Of a DNA stretch of 64,000 bases, positions 1 to 8,748 are shown piece after piece. Position numbers and translations under genes: made by a program. How positions within the stretch are numbered: the stretch's first letter is position 1; the number at the start of each line of letters is the position of its first letter. Source of the DNA: Shimia sp047124445 (GTDB lineage: Bacteria; Pseudomonadota; Alphaproteobacteria; Rhodobacterales; Rhodobacteraceae); NCBI RefSeq assembly GCF_047124445.1, contig NZ_CP138921.1, forward strand, positions 1,364,001 through 1,428,000, written 5' to 3'. The notes beneath the pieces were generated by a model. The model saw only the letters and a program-made list of their open reading frames with translations, did no database searches and was not told the DNA's origin.

Positions 1-912
1 GAAAACGGACAGCCGTTGCCAGCGTCAGAATTTTCCAATCCGGACACCACCACCTTGTGCATTCATGATGCCGAGGATGGCAGCGGTGCGATCCTTCATC
101 TTGACGGTGTGGATGTGGCCTTTGTCTCCGGCGTCAGCGCCAGCGACATGCAAGACAACATCGACAGCTGGCTTGGCAACCTTGCGGTGCCGTCGGTTGA
201 ACCCACACATGGCACCGGCGCTGGCGACACCCTTGCTGGCACGGCCGACGCCGAGGTCATTCGTGTCTATGGCGGTAATGACACCGTGGACGCTGCGGGC
301 GGTGATGACTTGGTGTTTGCCGGTGACGGCGATGACAGCGTCTCGGGCGGCGACGGGGCGGATACGCTGCGCGGTGGCAACGGCAACGATCTGCTGGAAG
401 GGGGCAACGGCGATGATTACCTGCTGGGCAAATTTGGCGATGACACGCTGGACGCCGGTGAAGGCACCGACCTGCTCAAAGGCGGCAGTGGGGACGATCT
501 CCTGAACGGTCAGGACGACCAAGAGGATCGGGAAGACAGCGATACGTTGATAGGCGGCAACGGTAACGACCATCTGATCGGCGACAACGGCGATGTTCTG
601 GAAGGCGGCGAAGGCTATGATCACTTTGAAGTGGTGGCCCACGCAGATGCCGGTGGCGTCGTGCACATCCGGGACTTTGAGCCGACAACACAATACGGTC
701 AAATCAAAGACGTCATCACCTTTGTCGACGTCAATGGCGATCCGCTGCCCGTGGACGTGTTCTCCTCGCCCTTTGTCCGCCTCACGGACGATCCGGAGGG
801 CAATGGCGTGTTTGTACAGGTCAATGGCAACTTCGACGTGTTCCTGGAAGGTGTGACTGCCCAGCAGCTGGAAGGCCTCAACAACCGCTGGGTCGGAAAT
901 TACGCCTCCTGA
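1..912 (+). CDS. RTX-type calcium-binding repeat protein, C-terminal part (5' truncated by window edge)
   Basis: The reading frame is open from base 1, so the true start lies outside the window; the TTG at 16 is only the first possible start codon. The visible part has a run of glycine/aspartate nonapeptides of the GGxGxDxLx type (roughly residues 90-205, for example GGNGNDLLEGGNGDDYLLG). These form a calcium-binding beta-roll in hemolysin-type proteins, which are usually exported by type I secretion. The last 90 residues carry no repeats and may hold the C-terminal secretion signal. The enzymatic or adhesive part is not visible, so the specific function is unknown. Confidence 0.85.
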   Translation, partial: ENGQPLPASEFSNPDTTTLCIHDAEDGSGAILHLDGVDVAFVSGVSASDMQDNIDSWLGNLAVPSVEPTHGTGAGDTLAGTADAEVIRVYGGNDTVDAAGGDDLVFAGDGDDSVSGGDGADTLRGGNGNDLLEGGNGDDYLLGKFGDDTLDAGEGTDLLKGGSGDDLLNGQDDQEDREDSDTLIGGNGNDHLIGDNGDVLEGGEGYDHFEVVAHADAGGVVHIRDFEPTTQYGQIKDVITFVDVNGDPLPVDVFSSPFVRLTDDPEGNGVFVQVNGNFDVFLEGVTAQQLEGLNNRWVGNYAS

Positions 913-920
913 TGAGATGC

Positions 921-953
921 GCGACAGGTGGCTCTTGTTGGGATCACCTGTCG
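921..953. terminator. Hairpin between convergent genes, possible bidirectional terminator
   Basis: CGACAGGTG and CACCTGTCG form a 9-bp stem around a 14-nt loop, just past the stop of the RTX gene and overlapping the stop of the convergent SDR gene. There is no U-tract on either side, so intrinsic termination is uncertain. Confidence 0.35.
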
Positions 954-1732
954 GCCTTGATCGCCCGGCCCATGACCCAATCGTACAGCCGTGGCGACAG
1001 GCGCATCATCACATCTGACAGTTTGGCGACGCGGCCGACAAAAATGTCGGTTTTACCGCGCTTAAGCCCGCGCAGGATAATGTCTGCGGCCTGAACCGGC
1101 GTGACCACATCCACCGCATCTTGCGCCGCACCGGGGCGGGTCAGCCCGTCAGTGTCCGAATCGGGGTTGCCCACATTGGTGGCAACAAAGGCCGGCGCTG
1201 CGATCACGGTTTTCACGCCGTAGACCGCCTCTTCCACCCGCAGAGAGGCAAAAAAGCCGGTCATGGCGTGTTTGGAGGCGGCGTAGCTGGCGCGGTGGTG
1301 CAATGGGGCGAAGCCTGCCACCGAAGTGATCGCCAGATGGGTCCCTCTGGAGGCTCGCAGCGCAGGAAGGAAGGCTTTGGCCATGGCGGCAGCGGCAAAG
1401 TAGTTGATGTCAAACAGGCGGCGATGGGCCTGCTCCTGCAGGTCTTCAACCGGCGCAATGGCGGTCACCCCTGCCCCGTAGATCACGAGATCAATGCTGT
1501 CATGGCAGGCGAGAATTTTGGTGCAGCAGTCTTTCAGTGCGCGGGAGTCAGTGACGTCACATTTCATCGGCAACTGGGTGGCCGTGTGAGGCAGATGCGC
1601 GACGTTCAGATCCAGCAGAACCACACGCCAGCCTTCGGCCTGCAACTGCGTCGACAAAGCCGTGCCCAAGCCGCCTGCCCCGCCGGAAATCACAGCGGTT
1701 TTTGGAGACAACGTTTCAGGAGACATGGTCAT
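944..1732 (-). CDS. SDR family NAD(P)-dependent oxidoreductase
   Basis: A classical short-chain dehydrogenase of 262 residues. The Rossmann glycine motif GGAGGLG is at about residues 17-23, the catalytic serine is in ITSVAG, and the YxxxK pair is in SYAASKHA. The usual NNAG motif is replaced by YGAG. The start at 1732 is preferred to one seven codons upstream because it gives an ATGA overlap with the stop of the preceding epimerase gene. It is the last gene of a four-gene overlapped operon headed by a flavin monooxygenase, so it probably oxidises or reduces an alcohol/ketone intermediate of the same substrate. The substrate is unknown. Confidence 0.85.
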   Translation of the reverse strand: MTMSPETLSPKTAVISGGAGGLGTALSTQLQAEGWRVVLLDLNVAHLPHTATQLPMKCDVTDSRALKDCCTKILACHDSIDLVIYGAGVTAIAPVEDLQEQAHRRLFDINYFAAAAMAKAFLPALRASRGTHLAITSVAGFAPLHHRASYAASKHAMTGFFASLRVEEAVYGVKTVIAAPAFVATNVGNPDSDTDGLTRPGAAQDAVDVVTPVQAADIILRGLKRGKTDIFVGRVAKLSDVMMRLSPRLYDWVMGRAIKADR

Positions 1733-2667
1733 TGGTCCTGCGCCTTGAGCCAATGGTCAAACACCTCACGGCTGGTTTTCTCCGGCGTGTAGCCAAAGTC
1801 GCGTTTGAGTGCCTCGTTGGACAGCACAGGTCGGTACTGCAGAAAGCGCACCTGTTCCGGACCGTATTGGCTCAGGCCCAGCGGGCGCGCGATGGCCAGC
1901 GCTGCTTTGAACACCCAAGCCGGAAGGCGCAGGATGGGTTTTTGCAGGATCTCAGCTAGGTCCTGCACCCCAAGCGCGCCGTCACCTGCCACGTTAAAAA
2001 TACCCGCCGGACCATCCGTTGCTGCACGCTTCAGAATGCGGGCCAGATCGCGGGTCCAAATGAAAACAAAAGGACTGTCGCTGCCGCTGACCGCCAAAAG
2101 GCGCGGCCGGTGGAACAGGTCGGTAATCTGATTGTTGGTCTCGCGGCCCAAGACCGTGCCGACACGCAAGATCACTTGCTCTAGGTGCGGCGCATTGCGG
2201 CGGGTGTCGGCCAGGAATTCTTCCACCAACCGCTTGTGATGGGCGTAAGCGAACTCTTCGTTGCCTCGGATGGCGTCTGTTTCGGTGAGCGGCACCGGAT
2301 TGTCGGCGTGATAGCCGTAAGCCGCCCCCGATGAGGTCACCACCAAACGCTTGGTGCCTGCGGCGAGCGCAGCGTTGACCACGTTTTTGGTGCCGGTCAC
2401 GTCGACATCATAAGCAAAGTCGCGGCCGCTGCCAGGTGGCGGGGTCACGATGGAGGCCAGATGCACAACCACATCCGGCTGGTGCCGCGCGATGACTCGC
2501 AGGGGCGCGTCCGTTGTCACATCCATCGGACGGAACCGCGCATTGTCCGGCAGACCTTCGGGCACCACCACATCACAGGCAATGACCTCGTGCTCTGTGT
2601 TTGCCAATTCGGCCAACAGGCTGCGCCCCACCATACCAGCGGCGCCAGTGATCAAAATGCGTGTCAT
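1729..2667 (-). CDS. NAD-dependent epimerase/dehydratase family protein
   Basis: An extended SDR of 312 residues. The N-terminal NAD-binding motif GAAGMVG is at about residues 8-14, VVHLASIV follows, and a YxxxK-like element is present in YAHHKRLVEEF. This fold serves nucleotide-sugar epimerases as well as 3-beta-hydroxysteroid and dihydroflavonol-type reductases. There are no sugar-nucleotide genes nearby, and it sits between a BASS transporter and an SDR. A small-molecule dehydrogenase is therefore likelier than a sugar epimerase (inference). It overlaps both neighbours by 4 bases (ATGA), indicating translational coupling. Confidence 0.8.
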   Translation of the reverse strand: MTRILITGAAGMVGRSLLAELANTEHEVIACDVVVPEGLPDNARFRPMDVTTDAPLRVIARHQPDVVVHLASIVTPPPGSGRDFAYDVDVTGTKNVVNAALAAGTKRLVVTSSGAAYGYHADNPVPLTETDAIRGNEEFAYAHHKRLVEEFLADTRRNAPHLEQVILRVGTVLGRETNNQITDLFHRPRLLAVSGSDSPFVFIWTRDLARILKRAATDGPAGIFNVAGDGALGVQDLAEILQKPILRLPAWVFKAALAIARPLGLSQYGPEQVRFLQYRPVLSNEALKRDFGYTPEKTSREVFDHWLKAQDQ

Positions 2668-3572
2668 CGTGCGGCCTTTGTCCGGTTCATCAGAGCGGCC
2701 AAACCCAGGCCAGTGATCGCATGCCAGACACCCCAGAAAGCCGCGACCACGGCCATGCCTCCCAGCCCGCCAAAGAAGGCAAAGATCAGGATCAGGCCAA
2801 GGCCCGAGTTCTGGATACCGGTTTCAATGGTCACCGCGCGGCGATCGTAGGGTGATAGGCGCGTAAGTGTCGCAAGGCCATAGCCGCCCGCCAAGGCCAG
2901 CGCATTGTGCAAAACCACAAGGAGAGCCACCGCGCCTGCGAAGAGTTTGAAATTCTGCCAGTTGTTGGCCAGCGCCAAGACGATGAACGCGAGAAAAATC
3001 ACCATCGACAGGGTCTGCAGCGGACCGCGCAGTTTGGCGGCCAGCGCAGGCTTTGCTGCGCGTAAGGTGACACCCAAAATGAGCGGCAGCACCAGCATGA
3101 AGCCAACCGTGATGGCCACAGAAACCGGATCAATCTTCGTCGCTTGCAGGATATCTCGCGTGGGCGGATAAAGCCCGCCCCACAGTGCGATGTTGAGCGG
3201 CGTCAAAAGGATCGCCCCAACGGTGGCAAAAGCCGTCATCGAAACTGACAGCGCCGCATTGCCGCCGGCGCGGTGCGTGATGAAGTTGGAGATATTGCCC
3301 CCCGGACAGGCCGCCACCAACATCAGCCCCAGCGCGATAGACGGTTGCGGCTGTGTGACCAGCACCAACAAAAACGTCAACGATGGCAGCAGAAGGAACT
3401 GGCTTGCCAACCCGGTCAGCAAGGCGCGGGGCGTGTAGAGCAGACGGCGAAAATCACTCGGCGTGAGATCGATGGCAATGGAGAACATCACCACCGCCAG
3501 AACCGCGTTTAACACGGTCATCGAGGTGGCGCTGAAATTGAGCGCAACACTGTCTATGGCGGTGACGTCCAT
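2664..3572 (-). CDS. Bile acid:sodium symporter (BASS) family transporter
   Basis: An integral membrane protein of 302 residues with about nine or ten hydrophobic segments. It has the family-typical ACPGGNISN motif near residue 100, in the sodium-binding region of BASS proteins. The start at 3572 makes a TGATG junction with the stop of the upstream monooxygenase gene, so a start 11 codons further upstream is unlikely. BASS proteins import anionic amphipaths such as bile acids, pantoate, pyruvate or glucosinolate-type acids with sodium. Here it is presumably the uptake or efflux component for the substrate of the flanking oxidoreductases (inference). Confidence 0.85.
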   Translation of the reverse strand: MDVTAIDSVALNFSATSMTVLNAVLAVVMFSIAIDLTPSDFRRLLYTPRALLTGLASQFLLLPSLTFLLVLVTQPQPSIALGLMLVAACPGGNISNFITHRAGGNAALSVSMTAFATVGAILLTPLNIALWGGLYPPTRDILQATKIDPVSVAITVGFMLVLPLILGVTLRAAKPALAAKLRGPLQTLSMVIFLAFIVLALANNWQNFKLFAGAVALLVVLHNALALAGGYGLATLTRLSPYDRRAVTIETGIQNSGLGLILIFAFFGGLGGMAVVAAFWGVWHAITGLGLAALMNRTKAAR

Positions 3573-4885
3573 CAGCCCTGCCCTGTTTGCAGCGATTTGA
3601 TCCAACCGGTGACCGCGCCCCGATAGGTGGCTTTGTCCACGTAATAGGCCATGCGCGGCAGATCGAGGTAGTCCATGCCGCCGGTGGCACGATCAAAGCC
3701 CGCCGACTTCTCGGCCTGCAGTTTTTTGGCGGCCTTGGAACCATCCCGCAGACCAGCAATATAGCGCGCCACCATTTCGGCCTGTTCGTGCCGCCCTTGC
3801 CAGCCTAGGCCCGTGGCCTCCACCATGCCCAGCACAAAGAGATCATCCCGCGCCGGATGGAAGGCGTTGAGGTAAAGATGCGGTGCGTCCCCGCGCCAGT
3901 TTAGCAGCGTTTTATCGATAAACGGATAGTGCAGCTTATAGCCCGTGGCGGAGAGGATCATGTCATAGTCCGCCGCCGTGCCATCTTTGAAGGTGACGGT
4001 GTGGCCCGACATGTCCGCGATGTCACCGCGAATGGCAATGTCACCATGGCCCGCGTGATAGAGCACCAGCGAGTTCACCACCGGATGACTTTCGTAGAGT
4101 TTGTAGTCAGGTTTGGGAAAACCGTATTTTTGTGGATCACCCACAAACCATTTCAGGATCAGACTGTCGATCGGGCGCTTGAGCCACATCGGCAGCTTGA
4201 TCGCCCCACCCATCGTGTCCGCCGGTTTGCCAAAAACGTATTTCGGCACAAAGTAATAGCCGCGCCGCATGGAGATGTCGCAGCTTGCGCCATGGTGCAC
4301 AGCGTCGACGGCAATATCACAGCCAGAGTTGCCCGCCCCGACGATCAAAACGCGTTTCCCGGCAAACTGCTCTGGGTGACGATATTGCGACGCGTGTATA
4401 AGCTCGCCGTCAAACTGGCCCGGGAAGTGCGGCATGTTGGGCTCGCTTAACGTGCCGTTGGCGATCAGAACGCCAGCATAAACCGCCTCGTTCTGCTGCC
4501 CTTCCTGACGGGTGATCACCTTCCACCCCTCGCCGTTCTCCCCGGCAGGCGTCACCTGCACCACTTCGGTGTTGAACCGATAATGTGTGCGAAGATCAAA
4601 ATGATCAGCAAAATCGCGAAAATACTGCGCCATCTCACGATGGGACGGGTATTCTGCCACCTCCGCCTCCATCGGGAAGTCGGCAAACTCGGTCATGGTT
4701 TTGGACGAGATCAGATGCGCGCTTTCATACATGGTGGAGCGCGGCGCCTCGATATCCCAAAGGCCACCGACATCGCTGTGCAGCTCAAAGCCGTCAAAGG
4801 CGATGCCCTGCTCCTTCAGAACCTTGGCCATCGCCAGCCCCATCGGCCCCGCCCCAATCAGCGCAAATTTGTCGCTTGTGTGCAT
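3572..4885 (-). CDS. Flavin-containing monooxygenase (class B, NAD(P)/FAD-dependent)
   Basis: A 437-residue class B flavoprotein monooxygenase. It has an N-terminal FAD Rossmann motif (GAGPMG, residues 11-16), a second NADPH Rossmann motif (GAGNSG, near 185), and between them the FMO signature FxGxxxHxxxY, read here as FDGELIHASQY. Family members oxygenate nitrogen or sulfur atoms; relatives do Baeyer-Villiger oxidation. It is the first gene of the operon, has a good ribosome binding site (GAGAGGAAG), and is divergent from a TetR regulator 64 bases away. The short FMO signature favours the FMO over the BVMO subgroup. The substrate is not known. Confidence 0.88.
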   Translation of the reverse strand: MHTSDKFALIGAGPMGLAMAKVLKEQGIAFDGFELHSDVGGLWDIEAPRSTMYESAHLISSKTMTEFADFPMEAEVAEYPSHREMAQYFRDFADHFDLRTHYRFNTEVVQVTPAGENGEGWKVITRQEGQQNEAVYAGVLIANGTLSEPNMPHFPGQFDGELIHASQYRHPEQFAGKRVLIVGAGNSGCDIAVDAVHHGASCDISMRRGYYFVPKYVFGKPADTMGGAIKLPMWLKRPIDSLILKWFVGDPQKYGFPKPDYKLYESHPVVNSLVLYHAGHGDIAIRGDIADMSGHTVTFKDGTAADYDMILSATGYKLHYPFIDKTLLNWRGDAPHLYLNAFHPARDDLFVLGMVEATGLGWQGRHEQAEMVARYIAGLRDGSKAAKKLQAEKSAGFDRATGGMDYLDLPRMAYYVDKATYRGAVTGWIKSLQTGQG

Positions 4886-4907
4886 CTGCTTCCTCTCCCC
4901 AAGAGAG

Positions 4908-4931
4908 TTTTAAATTGAACATCCGTTAAAA
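4908..4931. promoter_or_regulatory. Possible TetR operator in the divergent intergenic region
   Basis: The 64-base gap between the monooxygenase operon and the tetR gene is AT-rich and holds the inverted repeat TTTTAA-N12-TTAAAA, with an inner AAC-N4-GTT. TetR regulators usually bind such sites in the shared divergent promoter. The assignment rests on position and symmetry only. Confidence 0.35.
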
Positions 4932-4949
4932 ATAAGGCAAGCTCTTTTT

Positions 4950-5615
4950 ATGCTGAAAGATATTCCTCAAGAAAAACAACGACAAAGAGCCCCGTCCAAA
5001 CGGGCTTTGGAAACCCGCGCGCGCATTATGGATGCGGCAGAGCGGGTGTTTGCCCGGAGCGGATTTGACGCGGCCTCGATTCGAGACATCGCCGCAGAGG
5101 CCGAGGTACAAGGCGCGCTGGTGAACCACCATGGCGGCAGCAAAGAGGAACTGTTCTGGCGTGTGGTGGCACGGCGGGCTGATGTCTTGGGCGAGGCCCG
5201 TGTCGCCGCGCTGGAAGCTCGAAAGGCGCAAAGACCACTGACCGTGCCCGCCATTTTGGAGTGTTTCTTTGGTCCGTTTTTTGAGCGCATCGACGTGGGC
5301 GGGCCGCAATGGGTGGCCTACGCGCGGATTGTGGCTTTTGTGTCGGCAGATGAGCGCTGGAAAGATCTGGCGGCGATTTGCTTCGACCCAACCGCCAACC
5401 GCTTTGTCGAGGAGCTTGCGGCGCTTTACCCGGCGCAGGCGCGGGCGGCCATCGCCAACAGTTTTGTTTACTCGGCTGCGGGCATGTTGGCGTTGATCAC
5501 CTCACAATGGCGCATGGATGTATTAAGTGACGCACCTTCAAGCGTCGCCAACCATCTCGACGAATTGGTGGCCTTTTGCACCGCCGGGATCAACGCCGCG
5601 GCACAAAAGGCGTAG
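4950..5615 (+). CDS. TetR family transcriptional regulator
   Basis: A 221-residue protein with an N-terminal TetR helix-turn-helix (RARIMDAAERVF through GSKEELFWRVV, residues 24-75) and a larger C-terminal ligand-binding region with no obvious family signature. In the recognition-helix region the usual YYHF-like segment reads VNHHGGSKEELF. It diverges from the monooxygenase-transporter-dehydrogenase operon and is the obvious candidate repressor of it, with the operon substrate or product as likely inducer (inference from position). Confidence 0.88.
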   Translation: MLKDIPQEKQRQRAPSKRALETRARIMDAAERVFARSGFDAASIRDIAAEAEVQGALVNHHGGSKEELFWRVVARRADVLGEARVAALEARKAQRPLTVPAILECFFGPFFERIDVGGPQWVAYARIVAFVSADERWKDLAAICFDPTANRFVEELAALYPAQARAAIANSFVYSAAGMLALITSQWRMDVLSDAPSSVANHLDELVAFCTAGINAAAQKA

Positions 5616-5631
5616 GGTTGGTACTCGCCTC

Positions 5632-6075
5632 TTAGGGCGTCATCACAGCGGCACGCTCATAGGCGACCGTGTCAGTGCCCAGATCATCATAGAGCAGCGT
5701 CACCTCAACGGTTTTGACCGAACCAAGCGGCTGCGTGATGAAGATTTGCGTGTCCTCGGGAATGGTCATGGCATTTTCGATATCCGGCGGGCATTCCGGG
5801 ATCGGGAAGACCTCCGCCGGGCCGCCGTTGATCACGTATTGCACTTCATACAGCCCGCAGCGCCAAGCCAGAAGATGGGTGAAATACACCAGATCCTGCC
5901 CGTCAAATTCGCGCACACCAATCCAGCTGGTTTTGGTCGCCTCCAAGATGGGACGCACTTCGCCTGCGGTGAGGAATTTGCCGGTGGGGGTTTGATCTTC
6001 GGCCACGCGGTCTTCCGCCAGAGCAGCGGTGCCCAACACGCCTAGACAGAGAGTGGCCAGCTTAAAGAGTTGCAT
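5632..6075 (-). CDS. Secreted hypothetical protein
   Basis: A 147-residue protein starting at MQLFKLATLCLGVLG, preceded by an AAAGGCG ribosome binding site, with a signal peptide probably cleaved after ALA (about residue 20). The mature part is mildly acidic and has two cysteines (WRCG and PECPP), which could form a disulfide in the periplasm. I recognise no domain. It is convergent with tetR and divergent from the next gene; nothing around it indicates a function. Confidence 0.65.
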   Translation of the reverse strand: MQLFKLATLCLGVLGTAALAEDRVAEDQTPTGKFLTAGEVRPILEATKTSWIGVREFDGQDLVYFTHLLAWRCGLYEVQYVINGGPAEVFPIPECPPDIENAMTIPEDTQIFITQPLGSVKTVEVTLLYDDLGTDTVAYERAAVMTP

Positions 6076-6180
6076 AAGCGAACGCCTTTCTATGATTTCT
6101 TCAAAAAGTGTAATGCCCGCTTTTGCCACGGGCTTATGCCACGTATAGTCGGCGCAAGCATCGTGCAGGGCAATAGAAGA

Positions 6181-7185
6181 ATGACAAGTAAAGCGCTGAA
6201 ATCGCAGGTATTCAACGTCGTGGTGGTGGGCCAGAATGGCCGGTTGATGTATGAGGCGGCGTTGTTTGCGGCCTCACTGCGCGCCAAGTCGCCGAAGTTT
6301 TCTGGCAAGCTGTTTGTGGCCGAGCCAGTGCCGGGACCGCGCTGGGAAAAAGACCCGCGCATCGGCAATCCGGATGTACGCGCCCTGCTGGAAGACCTTG
6401 GCGCAGAGGTTTTGCCGTTTGAGACGCCGGTGTTTGGCGAGCCGTACGCTTATGGGAATAAGATCGAGCTGTTGTCCGCCTTGCCCGCTGGTGAGCCGTT
6501 TGTGTTTTTTGACACCGACACGCTGATCATGGATGAGCTGAGCACGGTGCCGTTTGATTTTGACCGTCCTTCGGCGAGTTTGCGGGTGGAAGGCACCTGG
6601 CCAATCCCGCCGCTCTATGGGCCACAATACACCGGCATTTGGAAGGCGCTTTATGACCGCTTTGAATTGGACTTCGAAAGCTCTCTGGATCTGAGCCAGC
6701 CTGATGAATACTGGCGGCGCTACCTCTATTTCAACGCCGGGTTCTTTTATTACCGCTGCCCCAAAGTGTTTGGTGACTTGTTCCTTGAGTACGCCCGCAG
6801 CGTCAGTGACAATCCACCGGAAGAGTTGGCCTGTCAGGCGATTTATCCTTGGTTGGACCAGATTGTCTTGCCCCTGGTGATCCACGGTCTGGGTGGCGGG
6901 CGCGATGCGCTGCCGGAAGGCTTTCTGGATGGCTCAGTGAGCTGTCACTACCGGCTGATGCCGCTACTCTATGCACGGGAAAGTGATGCGGTCGTAGAGG
7001 TGCTCGAAGAAGTCACGGCGCCCAACAAGATCAAAAAGGTGCTGAAGCAGTACGATCCGTTCAAGCGCATGATTTATCAGAACCGCGGCCACAAGGCGCG
7101 CGCTTTGTTTGATCAAGCGCATCTGCCGCGCAAAGAGCAAGCCATTCGCAACACGTTGAAGAAAAACGGCTATTGGCTGCGCTAG
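6181..7185 (+). CDS. Putative GT8-like glycosyltransferase
   Basis: A 334-residue soluble protein with features of a GT-A nucleotide-sugar transferase: a DTDT (DxD) metal-binding motif at residues 111-114 in the hydrophobic context FVFFDTDTLI, a YFNAGFFYY segment like the FNSG motif of GT8 enzymes, and a downstream WLDQ like the DQD motif. The C-terminal 60 residues are strongly basic. The ATG at 6181 is preferred because the upstream in-frame region overlaps the divergent gene. No other glycan genes adjoin it, so the acceptor is unknown. The family call comes from motif reading. Confidence 0.5.
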   Translation: MTSKALKSQVFNVVVVGQNGRLMYEAALFAASLRAKSPKFSGKLFVAEPVPGPRWEKDPRIGNPDVRALLEDLGAEVLPFETPVFGEPYAYGNKIELLSALPAGEPFVFFDTDTLIMDELSTVPFDFDRPSASLRVEGTWPIPPLYGPQYTGIWKALYDRFELDFESSLDLSQPDEYWRRYLYFNAGFFYYRCPKVFGDLFLEYARSVSDNPPEELACQAIYPWLDQIVLPLVIHGLGGGRDALPEGFLDGSVSCHYRLMPLLYARESDAVVEVLEEVTAPNKIKKVLKQYDPFKRMIYQNRGHKARALFDQAHLPRKEQAIRNTLKKNGYWLR

Positions 7186-7200
7186 CGGCGGACACATGCT

Positions 7201-7263
7201 AGGGGCGCTGCCCCTGGGTCCACTGCGAGGCCCCCACCCCGGGATGTTTTGGGTTAGAAGAAG
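7201..7263 (+). repeat. Dispersed intergenic hairpin element, copy A
   Basis: A GC hairpin (AGGGGC-GCT-GCCCCT) lies 15 bases after a stop codon. About 26 bases further comes the conserved tail CCCCGGGATGTTTTGGGTTA followed by GAAGAAG. The same architecture recurs at 26290-26339 (opposite strand) and 47789-47851. It may act as a terminator or RNA-stabilising element for the upstream gene. Confidence 0.6.
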
Positions 7264-7337
7264 CAGGCCGAATGGTGTTCAGGGCCTCGCGTTTTTGGCG
7301 GCCAATGTGTTCTGGTATTGCGGATTTTTGAGGAAAT

Positions 7338-7373
7338 GCGCCTTTCGGCAACCTAAGGCGCCAACTTTGGTTG
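7338..7373 (+). promoter_or_regulatory. Paired hairpins in the metY leader
   Basis: A perfect 7-bp stem GCGCCTT/AAGGCGC with a 10-nt loop is followed directly by CAAC-TTTG-GTTG. They lie 57-92 bases upstream of the metY start. Methionine genes of alphaproteobacteria are often riboswitch-controlled, but I could not match these bases to the SAM-II or SAM/SAH consensus I remember. Confidence 0.3.
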
Positions 7374-7429
7374 CGTGATGCCTTGGGTCTGCCTAACACT
7401 TGGCGCGATAATTTTAGGGAGAACACACG

Positions 7430-8719
7430 ATGTCTGAAGCGACATACGGTTTTGACACATTGCAAATTCACGCCGGCGCGCGGCCCGATCCGGCCACCGG
7501 TGCGCGGCAGACGCCGATATACCAATCCACCGCTTATGTGTTCCGCGATGCCGAGCACGCAGCCGCCCTCTTCAACCTGCAAGAAGTGGGCTACATCTAC
7601 TCCCGCCTGACCAACCCAACCGTGGCCGTGCTGCAAGAGCGCATTGCGACCCTGGAAGGTGGCGTGGGCGCGGTCTGCTGTTCGTCCGGTCACGCAGCGC
7701 AGATCATGGCGCTGTTCCCGCTGATGCAGCCGGGCTGCAATGTGGTGGCCTCTTCCCGCCTCTATGGTGGCACGATCACCCAGTTCAGCCAGACCATCAA
7801 ACGCTTCGGCTGGTCCGCAACCTTTGTGGACACCGACGATCTGGACGCGGTGGCGGCTGCGATTGACGAAAACACCCGCGCGGTGTTCTGCGAGTCAGTT
7901 GCGAACCCTGGTGGCTACATCAGCGACATCGAAGCGCTGGCCAAAGTGGCCGACAACGCCGGTGTGCCGCTGATCGTGGACAACACCTCCGCCACACCGT
8001 ACCTGTGTAACCCGATTGCGCTGGGCGCCACTTTGGTTGTGCACTCCACCACCAAATACCTGACCGGCAACGGCACCGTAACCGGCGGCTGTATTGTCGA
8101 CAGCGGCAAATTTGACTGGTCTGCCAGCGACAAATTCCCGTCCCTGAGCCAACCTGAACCAGCCTACCACGGCCTGCGCTTCCATGAGACCTTTGGCCCG
8201 CTGGCCTTCACCTTCCATGGCATCGCCATTGGTCTGCGTGACCTTGGCATGACCATGAACCCGCAGGCGGCGCATTACACGCTGATGGGCATCGAGACGC
8301 TATCGCTGCGCATGGAGCGCCATGTGGAGAATGCCAAGACCGTTGCCGGTTGGCTCGAAGGCCATGAGCATGTGGATTATGTGACGTACGCCGGTCTGCC
8401 GTCCTCGCCGTATCATGATCGTGTCGAGCGGATTTGCCCAAAAGGCGCCGGCGGTCTGTTCACCGTGGCGCTCAAGGGCGGCTATGACGCCTGCGTGAAG
8501 TTTGTTGACAGCCTGGAGATCTTCTCCCACGTCGCCAACCTCGGCGATGCGCGCAGCCTGGTGATCCACTCGGCCTCCACCACCCACCGTCAGTTGACAC
8601 CGGAGCAGCAGGAAGCGGCGGGTGCAGGGCCAAATGTGGTGCGGATTTCGATTGGCATCGAGAACAGCGAAGACCTGATTGCCGATCTGGATCAGGCGCT
8701 GAAGAAAGCCCACAGCTGA
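7430..8719 (+). CDS. metY: O-acetylhomoserine aminocarboxypropyltransferase (sulfhydrylase)
   Basis: A 429-residue PLP enzyme of the Cys/Met metabolism family. It makes homocysteine (or methionine) from O-acetylhomoserine and sulfide (or methanethiol) in the cytosol. The family's N-terminal IYQSTAYVF, the YSRLTNPT motif, the PLP-stacking and Asp-containing segment IVDNTSATPYL, and the Schiff-base lysine in HSTTKYLTGNG are all present. The length fits MetY rather than the shorter MetB/MetZ (about 390). A strong AGGGAG ribosome binding site precedes the start, and a terminator follows the stop by 29 bases, so it is monocistronic. Confidence 0.93.
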   Translation: MSEATYGFDTLQIHAGARPDPATGARQTPIYQSTAYVFRDAEHAAALFNLQEVGYIYSRLTNPTVAVLQERIATLEGGVGAVCCSSGHAAQIMALFPLMQPGCNVVASSRLYGGTITQFSQTIKRFGWSATFVDTDDLDAVAAAIDENTRAVFCESVANPGGYISDIEALAKVADNAGVPLIVDNTSATPYLCNPIALGATLVVHSTTKYLTGNGTVTGGCIVDSGKFDWSASDKFPSLSQPEPAYHGLRFHETFGPLAFTFHGIAIGLRDLGMTMNPQAAHYTLMGIETLSLRMERHVENAKTVAGWLEGHEHVDYVTYAGLPSSPYHDRVERICPKGAGGLFTVALKGGYDACVKFVDSLEIFSHVANLGDARSLVIHSASTTHRQLTPEQQEAAGAGPNVVRISIGIENSEDLIADLDQALKKAHS

Positions 8720-8748
8720 ACCTGACGGTTCCGTTAAACGTATTGGAG

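Noticed and set aside
25..702. Minus-strand ORF opposite the RTX repeats.
   Set aside because: The repeated Val/Ala/Ile pattern is the mirror of the glycine-aspartate nonapeptides, a usual artefact of RTX genes.
3606..3800. Frameshift between the monooxygenase and the BASS transporter.
   Set aside because: The TGATG junction is a clean one-base overlap; both proteins have complete termini.
7264..7429. SAM-II or SAM/SAH riboswitch upstream of metY.
   Set aside because: The conserved core bases I remember for these classes are not all present in order. Only generic hairpins can be supported without a covariance search.
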